Origin: Bugula neritina
Taxonomy: Eukaryota; Bryozoa; Gymnolaemata; Cheilostomatida; Bugulidae
DNA: 64,000 bases
Assembly: GCA_964035545.1 (NCBI GenBank)
Contig: OZ037766.1
Span: 32,777,773-32,841,772 of the forward strand
Reading direction: 5' to 3'
The notes under the pieces: model-generated
Databases searched by the model: none
What the model saw: only the letters and a program-made list of their open reading frames with translations
What the model was told of the DNA's origin: nothing
Translations under genes and position numbers: made by a program
Shown: positions 35,546 through 48,165 of the stretch, one piece after another
Position numbering within the stretch: position 1 is the first letter of the stretch
Layout: each line of letters opens with the position of its first letter

Positions 35546-38500
35546 CGGAAAGACTGGTTATGGTAGGAAACCAACAGTACTGAGTAATTTATACAGTCAC
35601 TACTAATAAATAGTTCAACAAACCGCTTTGGCCGAGCCATTAAAGCATAAATATCCATCCCTTGCAGCAGTGCTAATGCGTTATAAGCATCATCTTGGCT
35701 CAAGAAATCAAGGAAGCCTGCAAAACAAAGTCAGTCTTTCAAATACAAAAAAATTACCTATACAAACATTCATTCAATTGCTGTTCCCATTAGAAGTGCA
35801 AGTTTAACAGTGAAATTCTCTAATACATGTTCAAAAGTTAACTTGTCCGAGAGTTTAGTTGGTGAGAAAAAAAAACTTAGCATCTACTGACTATAACTGT
35901 GTGATACTGTAGACACAAGATAGTTAATTAGTCCACAACTATAGCTGGCAAGGTTTAGTAACTATTAGTATAACACCATACAAGAAGTAATAATCTGCAT
36001 GTGCTATCCCATATCTAGACTACAACATAAAGTAGCCATTACTAACGCACCAAATGACTTGTCCGGGAAGGCCAGAATGTCCGTGACATTAGCAAAGTTC
36101 TGACTCAGGTCTCGCAGGTACTCCTTTGTAATGCCCTCAGACTGTATGTATACCTTCGTCTCACTCAGTCTATGTTGGCTGCTTTCCTGCACACAAATCA
36201 AATCATCTGACAAGAGAAATTTCGTATCAGTTCTACCCAACTTTTATAACATTGGTATGCAGACAGGGCAGAAGGTGAAGTATAGAAACATATCAGCCAT
36301 CCAATATGGTTACTCACGTTGGCCATTCTAGAGTTGTGGGGATTCTGTAGATTCGCTTGTCTAGCATCTTCCTTATGAAGAAACCGCACAAACCCAAACC
36401 CTGAGAACATAAGGCAAGTTGTTAGAATCAATCAGAATATAATTGGCAGAATAACAAATTCAATACCATTCAATAATACCACGCAAATTGCAAGAAAATT
36501 TTATGTTGGAATTAGAAAGACTGTGAGCTCTAGCTAAATCAAAGCTGTGTTCACTGAAGAAATAGTATAATTTGCAACTGCATGAGGGTAAACTCAATGA
36601 TTTCTAGGATACTATAAAGTTGTGTAGCTCTTTGGCGTTCTATTTCAAAGAGGCCAGCAAACATGAGAGTAGATAAATGTGCACCTTTGTTTTTGGCCAG
36701 GCTGTCCTTGTTGATGTGAACATTCAGCAGAGTTCCGTATCCTTTGAAGTCGTCAAACAACTTCCTTTCAGTCATGTGACCACCCAGTGCGGAAATGTAG
36801 AGGACAGTTTCACTGAGAGATTTACCAAATAGCTGTGATGAAGACACGTCCAACTGCAAAGTATAATATAACTGAAGACAATACCTGTAAGCAGCCATGA
36901 GTAACAAACTACAATATTGTCAGAGTGTGTACAACCAGTTACTAAGTCACGTGATACTTACAGACTCAAATTCTACGCTCAAGACACTTGTGGGAGTCTA
37001 CAACAAGATGAGACACTCTAATAAAGAGAATAATAAGGTTCTCTGATACACATACAGATAATGGAAGAGGATTTCACAAGCTGATCATAAGGAACATTAG
37101 CTAAGAGTCTGCTGAGAATATAACACCAGGAAGTGGAGCGGTAAGGCTGTATAACTACTGTCTCAAACACACCGTCATTCCACCACCAACAGCGCCCTCT
37201 TCAATCCCCTCCTTCTTAGCTCCGCCCTCTTCAGTCCCCTCCTTCTTGGCTCCTCCCTCTTCGGTCCTCTCCTTCTTGACTCCGCCTCCTTCAGCCCTAC
37301 CTTTCTTGGCTCCACCTCCTTCTTCTAAACTTTCCATCCGAGTTGGTGCTGAGGGCTACAGTGTACAGCACACAGTGCATAATCTACACTAATACACAGC
37401 ATGTAGTGTGATTTACGCAGTCTGTAGCATGTACCTAGTAGAATCTGTATCTATTATATACATAGAATAACTAAGTAGAACCAGTATATATTATATATAT
37501 TATATATAGAATAACTAAGTAGAACAAACCTCTTTAAGCAACTCCAGCAGTTCATGAAGCTCTTTGTTAGTGTACTGAAAGTCCTGAAACCCATCCATGA
37601 ACCTTCTCTTACTATCCCTAAGACGGTGGTGAGTAGAAGGTTCCGGAGCTCTATGACATACCATTATGATTAGAGCAATGCCATCCGCTCTCTTGTGTAG
37701 AAAGTCTAACATCTCTTTCCTCTTTATGAAAGTAATTATCTTCAGGTTCTCCACAATTCTGGTCAACAAACTAACAACATCATTCCTGATTTGCCTTTCC
37801 AACCCACGATTACCAACAATTGACTTCAAGTCAATCTTATCAAAAACCACCTCATCAATTTGACAGGAGATGAAACCTAGAATTGAAACCAGTTCACCAA
37901 GCATCAAATCATCTTCTAGTTTGAGTCTGGCGACAAGGCAACCGGCAATAAGTTCCTTGACCTTCGTGCAATACTGATTCAGTATGTTGAAAATCTCATT
38001 ATCTCTTTCTCTAATGTGAGCAAATTCTGTGAGGGTAGAATTGACATGATGCAATACCCCGTGGCACAGGTTTCCTATGATCTGGGTGACATCTTCGGGC
38101 AGGGCAACAAGTCTACCGACCTGCGAAACAAAATCAATAATTCAATAACTATCAATATTTATTGAATCAGCTCAACTGAACTTTAAAAAGAATGTTTACA
38201 GAGACAAGGAATAACAAAACTTGAGTCAATTTGTTAGCACACAATGGGAGACTAACCCTTGCCCCACACTGAAAGAAGTTGACGTGTTCCTTTATATCAT
38301 CTAGAGTTGCATCTACTTTTCCCAGTACAACTTGTCTCAGGAGTTCAACTGCTCTGTCCACAACGTCATCTAATTGGGGAGGAACTCCCTTTATCTACCA
38401 GTGATCATGTCAGATAAATTAGCAGAGTTGTGACAAGAAGAGTTGTCTGTTTAGAAATCTAAACACTTCTTCTTCTTGGACTCAAATTCCCATTCAATAA

Positions 38501-39713
38501 ATACATAATTGAATAATTCAACAATTCTTTACTCAAGCAAAAATGAATTAAGTACATGCTGACAGTTTTCTAGTATGGAACTAAGCTCCAGTAATCGAAA
38601 GAAAAAAGGAACTACTGAGGTGACTAATAGAGAAATCGTTAACATGAATGTATACATTTGCATGACTATTACATTCCCACCAACCTTATTATACTATGAC
38701 TATTACATCCCCACCTACCTTATTCTACTATGACTATTACATCTCCACCTACCTTATTCTACTATGACTATTATATTCCCACCTACCTTATTCTACTATG
38801 CAATACTTCAGGAGTGCTTTTTTCTAATTTCAAATTTTTATTGAATCCATTATTAAAATATCTGAATGCTATTAATACTTTGTAAATGAATTATGAATAA
38901 ATGTCTTTTCATTAGTTTGCCTAAGAAAAAGTTTTACAGCATACCAAATTTAGTCTCTTCACTGTTAACTAAGGTTGTATTAGTTTAACCGAAGCAAACC
39001 TTTTAAACTAATCAGTGTAAAAATGTGTTAAACGAAGACTCTCAACCAAGACTGTTAATTTGACTAGATACTGTGAACTCACTTCAGAAGTTGGTTTATC
39101 AATATCTCCATAGCAAAGAACAGGTTGTCTGTCTGATTGCACAGCTATCTGTAACACATGCAGCTGCTCCATAAATCAATAAGAAGTAAAAACTACAGTC
39201 ACTAGATAAAACTGCTTTACCAACAGCGAATATAAATTCATTTTTAGTTGACTTTGCACTCTATTTTCAAGTTCAAGTGCTTGTCACAAACTGGTTGTCT
39301 AATTATTACAGTGAATAATGCTCAACACACTACAAAATTAGCTTTCCGCTGTTTGATATTTAAAAATGAGAAAATATTTTAGTCTTTGCACACATAGCCA
39401 AAACTACACTAGTAACTAAAAACTAGTAACACAAGACTAGTAACTAGTGAATTGGCACTAATGAGACGTGACCACTAAATTGTGACTAGCAACTTGTGAC
39501 TAGCAACTAAGGACTGGTAACTAAGGACTAGTAACTAAGGACTAGTAAGTAAGGACTAGTAACTAAGGCTTAGTGAGTAAAGACTAGTAACTAAGGACTA
39601 GTAACTAAGGACTAATAACTAAGGACTAGTAAGTAAGGCTTAGTGAGTAAGGATTAGTAACTTGCGTGTGAAGGTGATTCAATCTCATACTCTTCTTCTG
39701 GTTGGCTAGCCAT
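35529..39713 (-). CDS. RRM-containing protein, paralog B (11 exons)
   Basis: Minus-strand exons: 39666-39713, 39083-39148, 38257-38394, 37530-38120, 37173-37355, 36962-36997, 36685-36853, 36318-36400, 36051-36186, 35624-35717, 35529-35553; total 522 residues in one frame. The N-terminus MASQPEEEYEIESPSH and the next exon (IAVQSDRQPVLCYGDIDKPT) match paralog A (LAVQHGQATVSFGDIDKEHE). The helical region matches too (FNILNQYCTKVKELIAGCLV). A tandem EEGGAKKEG linker is unique to B. RRM: ETVLYISALGGHMTERKLFDDF, then GFGFVRFLHKEDARQANL, the canonical RNP1. A second RRM-like unit follows (TKVYIQSEGITKEYLRDLSQ ... KSFGFLDFLSQDDAYNALAL). The last short exon, ending VYHHY, is inferred from phase and the matching 25 bp exon of A. 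Exon 1 uses a GC donor. The function beyond RNA binding is unknown. Confidence 0.8.
37188..37320. repeat. 27 bp coding repeat encoding EEGGAKKEG
   Basis: About 4-5 units inside RRM-B exon 5, as ctccctcttcggtcctctcc on +. They give an alternating Lys/Glu-Gly linker absent from paralog A. Confidence 0.85.
38640..38800. repeat. About 38 bp repeat, 4 copies, RRM-B intron
   Basis: Units accttattctactatgacta followed by ttacatccccacct. Intronic, not at a splice site. Confidence 0.85.
39470..39660. repeat. 14 bp repeat (ctaaggactagtaa)n, start of RRM-B intron 1
   Basis: About 13 copies with variants (aagtaaggactagt, gtgagtaagg). The array begins within the donor region of exon 1. Confidence 0.85.
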
Positions 39714-40840
39714 TTAACCTACACATCTAGAAGCCAATCAAATATATGGTTTCTGTTGCTCCTAAAATTCAGTTGACCAAAACAATATAATAACTAAATA
39801 ATGCATTCCATAATATCTATAGGCTTCAGAGTATTTTATTTGTATTTTAAAATCACAAAACTAAAAACACTTTGATTTTTGAAGTTTTGAATAACATATC
39901 TATATGAATGACTTTCAATTTTAAACTCCTACTTTTCTTACAAGAAATGAAATAAGACGCTTTGGTAATTTACTCATTGTCCTAATCATTTATAAAAAAG
40001 TCATCACTTTAATTTTTAAATACTAGCATTTCTGATGAATCATTGCATTAAGAAGTGGTTATTTATTCATTAACTTCATCATAATCATAATGATGATGGT
40101 TGAACGTTCTAGCAGCTTATAGTTTTAGTAAACTTGTATCAATATTTCGTCTCAAAATAAAACCAAAATTCTTTACTTTTTGGGTAGTTTTAATAAATAG
40201 TGTGATCAATTTGAATTTAAAAGAATAAACTCAAACATAAATTTTTAATTTCAGTCTGAGTCTTACAGTTACATTTTTGCATTTCATCCTTACCTTACTC
40301 TTATCTTAACACTTATAAACTAAAATTAAAAGCAAGCCATAAATTATTTATTCTATTGAACCACCCAACACTCCAACAGTAAATGTAATATCAATATCAT
40401 ACTCCATAGGCATAGTAATTTGAAATATCATAGTTTAAGTTACAATTATACAAATAGTAATACTAATAATTATAGTTATAGTTATAATTATATTTATACT
40501 TTTATACTCTTATACTCATACTCATACTGGTAGTATTTTTTCTTTAAAAAAATTGCGACACTTTAGGTTGATAAATACTTATACTATATGGAAATACAAG
40601 ATAAATATATTTACTTTTAGTTATAACCATTACAATTTACTGTTATCCTTATAATATCAGTTATAGTTATTTGCTTTCGCATTGATTCACTTTGAGTTCA
40701 AACTCAAAGGGTTAAAGGTACAAATTTACTTACTCTGGATTAGTTGTTTGCAAACAGAAAAATCAAAGAAATGCAGAAAACGGTTACATTGTCATAAAGC
40801 TGGAATCCTTGTAATATCATAGTGAACTTTTGGAATAGAG

Positions 40841-40981
40841 CTATAAGCAGCTCCAAGTTGGGGGGTAAATAAGCGCAATAGTTTGGGTTCTTTAATTTAG
40901 AGTTCCATCATATTTGAAGCTCGAAATTCAAGAACTCCAAGCTATTACACTCATTCTCTCTCAACTTGGAGATGCTTATAG
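40841..40981. mobile_element. Possible 141 bp MITE with 20 bp inverted ends
   Basis: Left end ctataagcagctccaagttg (40841-40860); the right end 40962-40981 is its reverse complement with one mismatch in 20. A single arm-like relative, ccaacttggagctgctgata, occurs at about 11838-11858, suggesting a dispersed family. No clear target duplication. Confidence 0.55.
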
Positions 40982-41965
40982 AATCATGCATACTTTTGAA
41001 ATAAATGAATATAATCTTATATTGATAGACTCTCAGTCTCAGGTTTTGTACAGCAGCCAGTTACTTACGGTACGCTAGTGAAAACACGGAAATTATATTT
41101 AATGTTACTCAGAAAATTCCAAATCTTTGCCATTCTGGTTTAAGAGCTTGCCTAAGTAGCTTTTTCTAATGAAAATTATAAAACATGTCGTGTCAATGAC
41201 CGTGTTAATTTTATGATTGCAAGAGTTAGTTTTAACTTGAAGTTTTTGCTAAAACATTCAACAAATTGCTTTTCTGACTAAACTTAAACAGTTGACTCTT
41301 GAGGTGCAGCCAAATGTTCTGCTCATCATCAATCATTGAAACACAAAATTAGAATGACTATTTTTATAAAATAGAATTTTGCAGGAAACACATATTTAAA
41401 ACAGTTCTTTTCAAAAATAGTTTCAGTTATCTGCTTCATAAGACATTGTGATACATTGAACTCAAAAAGATTGAAACGTGAATGCTTTTCTAGGACTGAG
41501 TACTCTTTTATGTTATATGATTACCCCTAAATAACAAACTAATCATAAATTTAATATACATACTTTAAAAAACTGACAATTTTTAAAAAAAAGATTAAAA
41601 AGTTTTGACTATGCTTTTGCTAAATTTGACTTATGTCATATAGAAAAAATCATATTTAAATTACAAAAACCTGTACCTTATGATCAGCTAAATAAAAATC
41701 ACAGCTTAAGAATAAATAGATTTCTCCCAGAGCAAAATAACATCACACAGTGTGCAATATGTCAGTCTCCTAATGGTGATTAAAAATTGCTATACAAGTA
41801 GCTCATTATAAAAAATATTGCCACAATTCTAAACTGAAAATAAAGATACATTAAATCAGTATTGCCGACTGCTTAACCCTGAGTTTTTCATTTGATTACA
41901 ACTGCTGTACATATATCTATAGAGGATGAAACAGCTGAAATTTAAACTTTTTCTCTACAATTTTG

Positions 41966-43842
41966 TCATAATGATGATTTAGTTGAGACAATACTGGTCA
42001 ACCGCAGCCAACAAATCTTTTTAACTTCTGATACTCCGGTGTGTATTTCTTGATCTTGTTCATTATTTAACCTCTGGGCCAATCCTTTCAATATCGCATC
42101 TTTTTTATTTTCTCGAGCGCATATCACAAATGGGAAACCAAACTTATCTTTGTATCTAAAATCAAAGTAATGGTTTAATTTAATAGGAGTTAATTAGACA
42201 ATATCATGAGAAGATAACTTCATACAGTCATTACAGAGTAAACTGTTAGTAAAAAGATAAATAAATGTGCTTGCAAGAATTTCTACATTAGAAGATACCT
42301 AACATCTAATATCTATCTTAATTGTGATTCTTAAAATCATATGCGTAATTTGCACTCAAGCCAACAACGTTGAATATGATATAATCAAATGAGCAAGATT
42401 TCCATAAACAACTTTGTACATAAAATTATGTAACTTGATCGAAAATGAAAGGAAATACGGTTATACTTCTGCAAGACTATAGCCGTTTACTGACATCAAC
42501 AATCAAAGAAAAGGTAAAAAGAAATAGAATAACTCTCAATTATTATCTTCAGTATTGTTGTTAAGAGAAACCAAGGCAATGACACAAGTGTAAAAGTCTG
42601 TGATTCCCAGTGGGACACAGCACAATAACTTATTGCATAGAAAGTTTAATCATAATATCATGATAAGCATACGACTTACTTACTTATTCTAGGCATATAA
42701 AATGAAAGACTTATTAAAGGTCAAGTATTATTATTACGTTTATAAATGAACACGCCTAGCAACAAGAGCTGTATTAAAGTTACTACCGTGTGTTGAGAGA
42801 GTCCATTTGGGACTTTTCACCAGGGGTCAGGTCATCAAGGCCAGCTGCCTTCTGCTCCAACTTTGACTCATCGGTTAGCTGATCTGCTACCGCAAGCCGT
42901 CCAGCAAGATCTGGATGACACCTCAGTATTCCAGCTTTCCCTGCGGTGATCAGCAAATTAGCTATAAACTAGTTAATACAAGCTGCAGGTGCAAGATAAA
43001 TTGAAACTTCTGAAACACAAATTAAAACTCTTTAGCACAAGATACATGTAAAACATCAACAAATGACTAAGTGATGTTTTTTCCCTGCGTGTGACTGGCA
43101 AGTTTGGCATTGTAGTTATCTACACTAAAGTTGGTCAGTCAAAAATAAATCACATACTGTCAAAACAGAGCCAAATCGAACACCTCTCTGGCAAATACAT
43201 GAAATCTTATGAAATCATTACAACTAGAAACAAAATATTCACAGTTTAGGAGTGAATTAGCAATGGAATCATAACATATAGTTTATGCATATAAAACAGT
43301 GTGTAAAATGAACACAAAAGTGTCACCTGCTAATGGAAGCTGGTCAACAAATGTTTCTATAGATTTTTGTAAACTTTCTAGATCTTGAAATGGAAGGTTT
43401 GACCATACAGCAGCAGCAACAAGGGGGCTCATCTCAACCACATTTCCAAATATTTTAATGAATTCTTCAAATCCCAGCGCATTTACCTCAGATATAAGCA
43501 TCTTTTTGACTTTATTCCTATCAGATAAACTAAAAGAACCTGCAAAGTTAAAGTAATACAAACATAACTTCAACCAGCAAGTTACAGTCATCAAAACTAT
43601 AAATATTATTATATTCATATTGTTACAATAGCTGCTACAATAATTGTAATATGGGCATCATTTTTACATCGACATTGACTTTTAACTCTTTTATGTATTG
43701 AATATTATAATTATTAGTATATATTTCATTTGATATTCAGACACTAGGCTGTTGCATCACTATTAAAAGCTTACAAAATATTACACTTACAGTACAGATT
43801 AGCGGGCGTGGCGCAGTTTATACCGAAACTATTTTGAAGCAT
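41966..43842 (-). CDS. URAD: OHCU decarboxylase, uricolytic pathway (4 exons)
   Basis: 2-oxo-4-hydroxy-4-carboxy-5-ureidoimidazoline decarboxylase, the last step from urate to (S)-allantoin. Exons on the minus strand: 43791-43842, 43327-43539, 42787-42940, 41966-42155; phases agree and give 202 residues. Family features: FKIFGN-type helix region (EEFIKIFGNVVEMSPLVAAA), RCHPDLAGRLA with the catalytic His, ESKLEQKAAGL with the catalytic Glu, LNTRYKDKFGFPFVICAREN with the substrate-binding FGFPFV block and Arg. Length is slightly above the usual ~170-180 because of N- and C-terminal extensions. The C-terminus reads STKSSL; this is not a standard peroxisomal SKL signal, though many family members are peroxisomal. 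The start at 43842 is the first ATG, with a good gtaagt donor in phase. Confidence 0.93.
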
Positions 43843-44503
43843 CCTACTTGCATTTTCACTACGGTGAAATAATAATATACTTATAGTTATAGTATTGGCC
43901 AACTCCTAGCGTGAACAACAATTGCAAATTGTGAGTCAGACTCAGTCATTGTCATTAATCTTCCAGTTCAATTTTTGTTGAACTCAATGATAGATAAGTA
44001 ATACATCAACTTTAATTAGTCACACCGATTCAATTTCATGAGCTTGAAGTTGAAGTCATTGTGATTGTTATAGCCATAACAAGACTAGTGATTCCGGTTT
44101 CGATAATGGAGAACGCCAAATTTTAAACTTTCAAACAATTTAACGTAATTTCAAAATTAGCTCGCTTATAGTAATACTAGTAGAGGCAGGGGTGTGCTCA
44201 TTAATTTTTACTCAAACCCTAGTCTATTGTGAGTCAGTAATAAACACAGAATTTAGTGCCCATCGAAGAGATTCAACCTGAACTTCCGACTGACTATCAG
44301 TATCACTCCATTATAAATTTTTAGTGCCGCCTAGTTGATAGTATATATTTTTAGTTAGTAAACGCAGTAGTACTATTAGTAATACTGTATTAATAGTAGA
44401 TGTAATACTAATATATATTTTTTTTTTTATAACGATAATCACTTATCATATTGATATTGACAACTACCAGTAGTTGCATAAAAGTAATTTAATAAATAAA
44501 GGA

Positions 44504-45448
44504 ATGCCATCTAAGAGCAAAGATAAGTGCGCCTATTGCAACCTGAAGGCTGATGAGCAAAAATGTCATGTGATGATACGCTGTGATTGCTGTGAGGCAT
44601 GGTATCACAGCCAATGTCAGGACCTCACCAAATATGAGGCAAATCTCATCTCTAGCGCAGAAGGGAAAGGAGTAAGATGGTTCTGCACTAAATGCATACC
44701 GGAACTGGTAATTAATGTAGACTCTCAAGACCAAACTAAAGCTAAAACTTCAATTACCGAACTAAAAGAAAAGCTGGAAGAAATGAATCTGTTAACAATG
44801 AACAAACTTAACGATATTGACCGAGCTGTTAAAGGCATGCAACTCACGTATGCTGATACACTAAAGAGTAACAATGAGAACATAAAGTCCCTAGAAGATT
44901 AATGTTCCAAGCTTGTTGAGCAAAGTACGGTGCAAATGAATAAGGCTGTTGAAGTAAACATAAATGCTGAGAAGTTGATGCAGAAAAGTAATGAAATAAG
45001 TGAGGCAGATGCCAGAAAATGTAATGCTATTCTATATGGTGTGCCGGAGGGAGATGGAATACCGGTATTAGAGCAGGTCGAAAAATTCATGAGAGAAGAA
45101 AGATTCAAAAACCTTGACAAACCTCATGCAGCCTTAAGACTCGGAAAAAAGAGTGCGGAAACCGCTAGACCCATAAAAGTTGTCTTTGAGACTATCCAAT
45201 CTAAATGGGCCTTCATAAAGAGGGTGAACTCTTGGGGACTTAAAGGTGACAAAGTCTTCTGCAAGCTAGATGCCAGCAAGGAAATCCGCAACCAAGAGTT
45301 CGCCCTCCGTGAGTGTGTGCGTGGACTGAAAAGTGACAACCCTGGATCTGCATACAGAATAAGGAATCTGCAAATTGAATGTCAGCAACCCTCGGGGGAA
45401 TGGAAGCGTCTGACGCCGGCATTAAACAGTGTAGTGAGAGCCCACTAG
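44504..45448 (+). pseudogene. LINE ORF1 with PHD finger, broken by one stop
   Basis: Starts MPSKSKDKCAYCNLKADE. A PHD-type zinc finger spans about residues 8-65: CAYC, IRCDCCEAWYHSQC and WFCTKC. A predicted coiled region follows (ELKEKLEEMNLLTMNKLNDI), then after the stop a nucleic-acid-binding-like domain (NAILYGVPEGDG, AALRLGK, PIKVVFE, VFCKLDASKEIRNQE). TAA at 44900-44902 interrupts the frame; the frame is open again right after it with no shift. The true state is one nonsense change, not extensive decay. Confidence 0.88.
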
Positions 45449-48165
45449 CCTTATTTTTGGCAAACTCCAGGTCTGTTAAGGGGAAAACGGCCGAAGTTCA
45501 ATTCATTACATCTGAATATGATATAGTTTGTTTAGTAGAAACACATATTGATGACACTATAAACAACTGTGACATTCTCTCTAGCCAAAGCAAGACCATA
45601 TTTAGATGGGATCGTAATATTCATGGTGGCGGGGTCCTTATAGCAGCAGCGAATTCGCTTCAGCCAACTAAAGTTGAACTAGACACTTTGGGCGAAGAAA
45701 TGGTTGTAGTACAGATCAAACATAGCATTATAATATGCTGCTACTATAGACCAAACATATCAATGCTAAACATGGCAGCTTTGAGAAATGTCATTGAACA
45801 CATCACCAACAAATACCATCATCATTCCATCATTCTTGTTGGTGACTTTAACCTCCCTGAAATAGACTGGGAAACCAGAAAACTAAAATATGGTGCAAAA
45901 TTCAAGTCTGTACACTTGGACTTTCTCACCATGTTATTTGAAAACAGGATGCAACAACTTGTTACGCAACCCACTCATATTCACGGTAATATCCTGGATT
46001 TAATCTGTACCAATAACACAGCGTTAGTCACAGATATTGATATAATATCTCCGGGTCTCAGTGATCACTACATCGTCACTGCAGTGCTTACCTGCCATAG
46101 ACCAAATCTCTTAAAAACACAACCGAAAACAATTAAACTATACAAAAATGCAAATATAACTGGTTTCAGAGACAGTATGCAAACTGTCTGTAACAAACTT
46201 AAGGACATGTCAGACCCGGACAACATGTGGCTCCTTTTTAGAGAAGGTCTTGCGCAGGCTTGCAAAGATCACATTCCTACAAAAGTTTTAAAATCAAAAA
46301 ACTCTCGCTGGCCTGTTTGGTTTGATAAGGAGGCAAAGAAGCTTGCTCAAAAGCAAAGAAAAACTTGGTTTAAGTATAAAAAAACAAGGGATGTGTTTTT
46401 CTTGGAGAAGTATAAAACAGAGCGAAAATCTTGCAAAAAATTGCTTCGTCACAAAAAGAGGAACTATGTAGTTGAGAAGGTATGTAAACCATTAGAGAGG
46501 GGAAATTCCAAGCCTTTTTTCAAACACCTGAGGCAAAAAACTGGTCAAGATAATATTTCCATGTCTCTTACTGACCCTGATACTAATCAACTAACTGACA
46601 ACTCACTGAGATGCGCTGAAATCCTGAACAGTTATTTTTATAGTCAGTTCTGCCAAGATCACCAGGTGTCACAATATCCAAATTATAGCAGTGATACTCA
46701 TAACATATGCATATCCATCAAGGGGCTTGAGTCACTTATTAGAGGATTGGCAAATGGTAAATCACCGAGGCCAGACGGCATAAGAAAACCAGACCTATTA
46801 GTTGATACTGAAATAAATGCCACTTGTCTTCAGCACATATACCATGCCTCACTTAAATCTGGAAAACTACCAAGAGAGTGGAAACTTGCTAATGTAACCC
46901 CAATACATAAAGGAGGAAGCAAGGAATCACCACAGAATTATAGGCCTATCTCTCTCACAAGCATTCCGTGCAAAATGCTTGAGCACATAATCCTGCACTA
47001 CCTGAATGCAACCCTTGACAATATACTTCACAACAGGCAGCATGGTTTTCGGAAGGGAATGTCATGCGATACTCAGCTGTGCTCAACATACCATGACATT
47101 GCCAAGGCGCACGACCAATCACAAGACACACATGCAATTGTTCTAGACTTTAAAAAAGCATTTGACAAAGTCCCCCATTCCCTACTGCTACTGAAACTAC
47201 GTCGCATTCCAGAAGTTAACCCACAGATTATAAATTGGATTCAAGATTTCATCACCAACAGAAAACAGAGAGTTGTAATCAAAGGCTCATGCTCAACTGA
47301 GCTCCCAGTAACATCGGGCGTCCCCCAAGGATCTGTACTAGGACCCACACTATTCTTGGTTTATATTAACGATTTACCAAGTTGTGTCAATTGTTGTGTC
47401 AGTCTTTATGCAGATGACACCCTGTTGTACCAAAGAGTAAACTCAGAAGCAGATGCTGCAGACTTCCAGGTCAATATCGATGCAGTATATAACTGGTCCC
47501 AACAGTGGAAGATGCCTTTTAATGAAAGTAAATGCCATGCTATATCATTTGGTCGCCAAACAAGCCTTCCATCTTATAAGCTTGGGAGTACACCTGTCCA
47601 ATGGACTGAAGAGACCAAGTATCTCGGTGTGACCATGCAGAGTAATCTAAAATTTGACCAACACATTGTGCTGAAATCACAAAAAGCTAGCAGAGTCCTA
47701 GGAGCAATAAAGTTTGCTCTCCATGATGCTCCAAAAAATGGCAAACTCTTGGCTTACACCAGCCTCTGCCGTCCATTGTTGGAGTATGCAGATACCCTCT
47801 GGGATCCTTACTTAAAAACCACCATACATAATATAGAAATGGTTCAGAATCGTGCTGTGAGGTTCATATCAGGTCTCAAGGGGCGAGAGAGTGTTAGTGA
47901 CGCTCGATGCGAACTGGGTCTACTACCATTGCAAACGAGGCGTAAAAATCATAGGCTCACACTATTGACACGTATTCTACAGTCTGAAGCCACGCACAGT
48001 ACACTTTCATCAGACTATGATGAGGTTGTGGAAAATCGCTCTCTCATGTCCGTAACTACGAGATCAGCAACCCAAGGTTTACCCAACTCCATTTCTTCTC
48101 ACTCTAGCTGTTACCACCAAAGTTTCTTACCAAGAACGATACGCGACATGAGAGGATTTACCTAG
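45379..48165 (+). CDS. LINE ORF2: AP endonuclease and reverse transcriptase
   Basis: 928-codon open frame overlapping the end of ORF1 by 70 bases in another frame. The endonuclease domain (about residues 20-240) has NSRSVKGK, CLVETHI (catalytic Glu), RNIHGGGVLI, VGDFNLPEIDWE and PGLSDHYIV. The reverse transcriptase (about 440-720) has NYRPISLTSIPCKMLEHI, QHGFRKGMSC, LDFKKAFDKVPHS (first Asp), GVPQGSVLGPTLF and YADDTLL (Asp pair). The C-terminal region has LCRPLLEYAD and RFISGLKGRESVSDAR. In the usual KSPGPDGI motif the middle Gly is replaced (KSPRPDGI). No stop or frameshift seen, so recent activity is plausible. The start may be ATG 45379 or 45400. Confidence 0.92.
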   Translation: MSATLGGMEASDAGIKQCSESPLALFLANSRSVKGKTAEVQFITSEYDIVCLVETHIDDTINNCDILSSQSKTIFRWDRNIHGGGVLIAAANSLQPTKVELDTLGEEMVVVQIKHSIIICCYYRPNISMLNMAALRNVIEHITNKYHHHSIILVGDFNLPEIDWETRKLKYGAKFKSVHLDFLTMLFENRMQQLVTQPTHIHGNILDLICTNNTALVTDIDIISPGLSDHYIVTAVLTCHRPNLLKTQPKTIKLYKNANITGFRDSMQTVCNKLKDMSDPDNMWLLFREGLAQACKDHIPTKVLKSKNSRWPVWFDKEAKKLAQKQRKTWFKYKKTRDVFFLEKYKTERKSCKKLLRHKKRNYVVEKVCKPLERGNSKPFFKHLRQKTGQDNISMSLTDPDTNQLTDNSLRCAEILNSYFYSQFCQDHQVSQYPNYSSDTHNICISIKGLESLIRGLANGKSPRPDGIRKPDLLVDTEINATCLQHIYHASLKSGKLPREWKLANVTPIHKGGSKESPQNYRPISLTSIPCKMLEHIILHYLNATLDNILHNRQHGFRKGMSCDTQLCSTYHDIAKAHDQSQDTHAIVLDFKKAFDKVPHSLLLLKLRRIPEVNPQIINWIQDFITNRKQRVVIKGSCSTELPVTSGVPQGSVLGPTLFLVYINDLPSCVNCCVSLYADDTLLYQRVNSEADAADFQVNIDAVYNWSQQWKMPFNESKCHAISFGRQTSLPSYKLGSTPVQWTEETKYLGVTMQSNLKFDQHIVLKSQKASRVLGAIKFALHDAPKNGKLLAYTSLCRPLLEYADTLWDPYLKTTIHNIEMVQNRAVRFISGLKGRESVSDARCELGLLPLQTRRKNHRLTLLTRILQSEATHSTLSSDYDEVVENRSLMSVTTRSATQGLPNSISSHSSCYHQSFLPRTIRDMRGFT

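Noticed and set aside
35119-35703. Poly-Leu/poly-Ser/poly-Val frames in the AGT array
   Set aside because: Trinucleotide repeat artefact; only the short RRM-B exons at its edges are supported.
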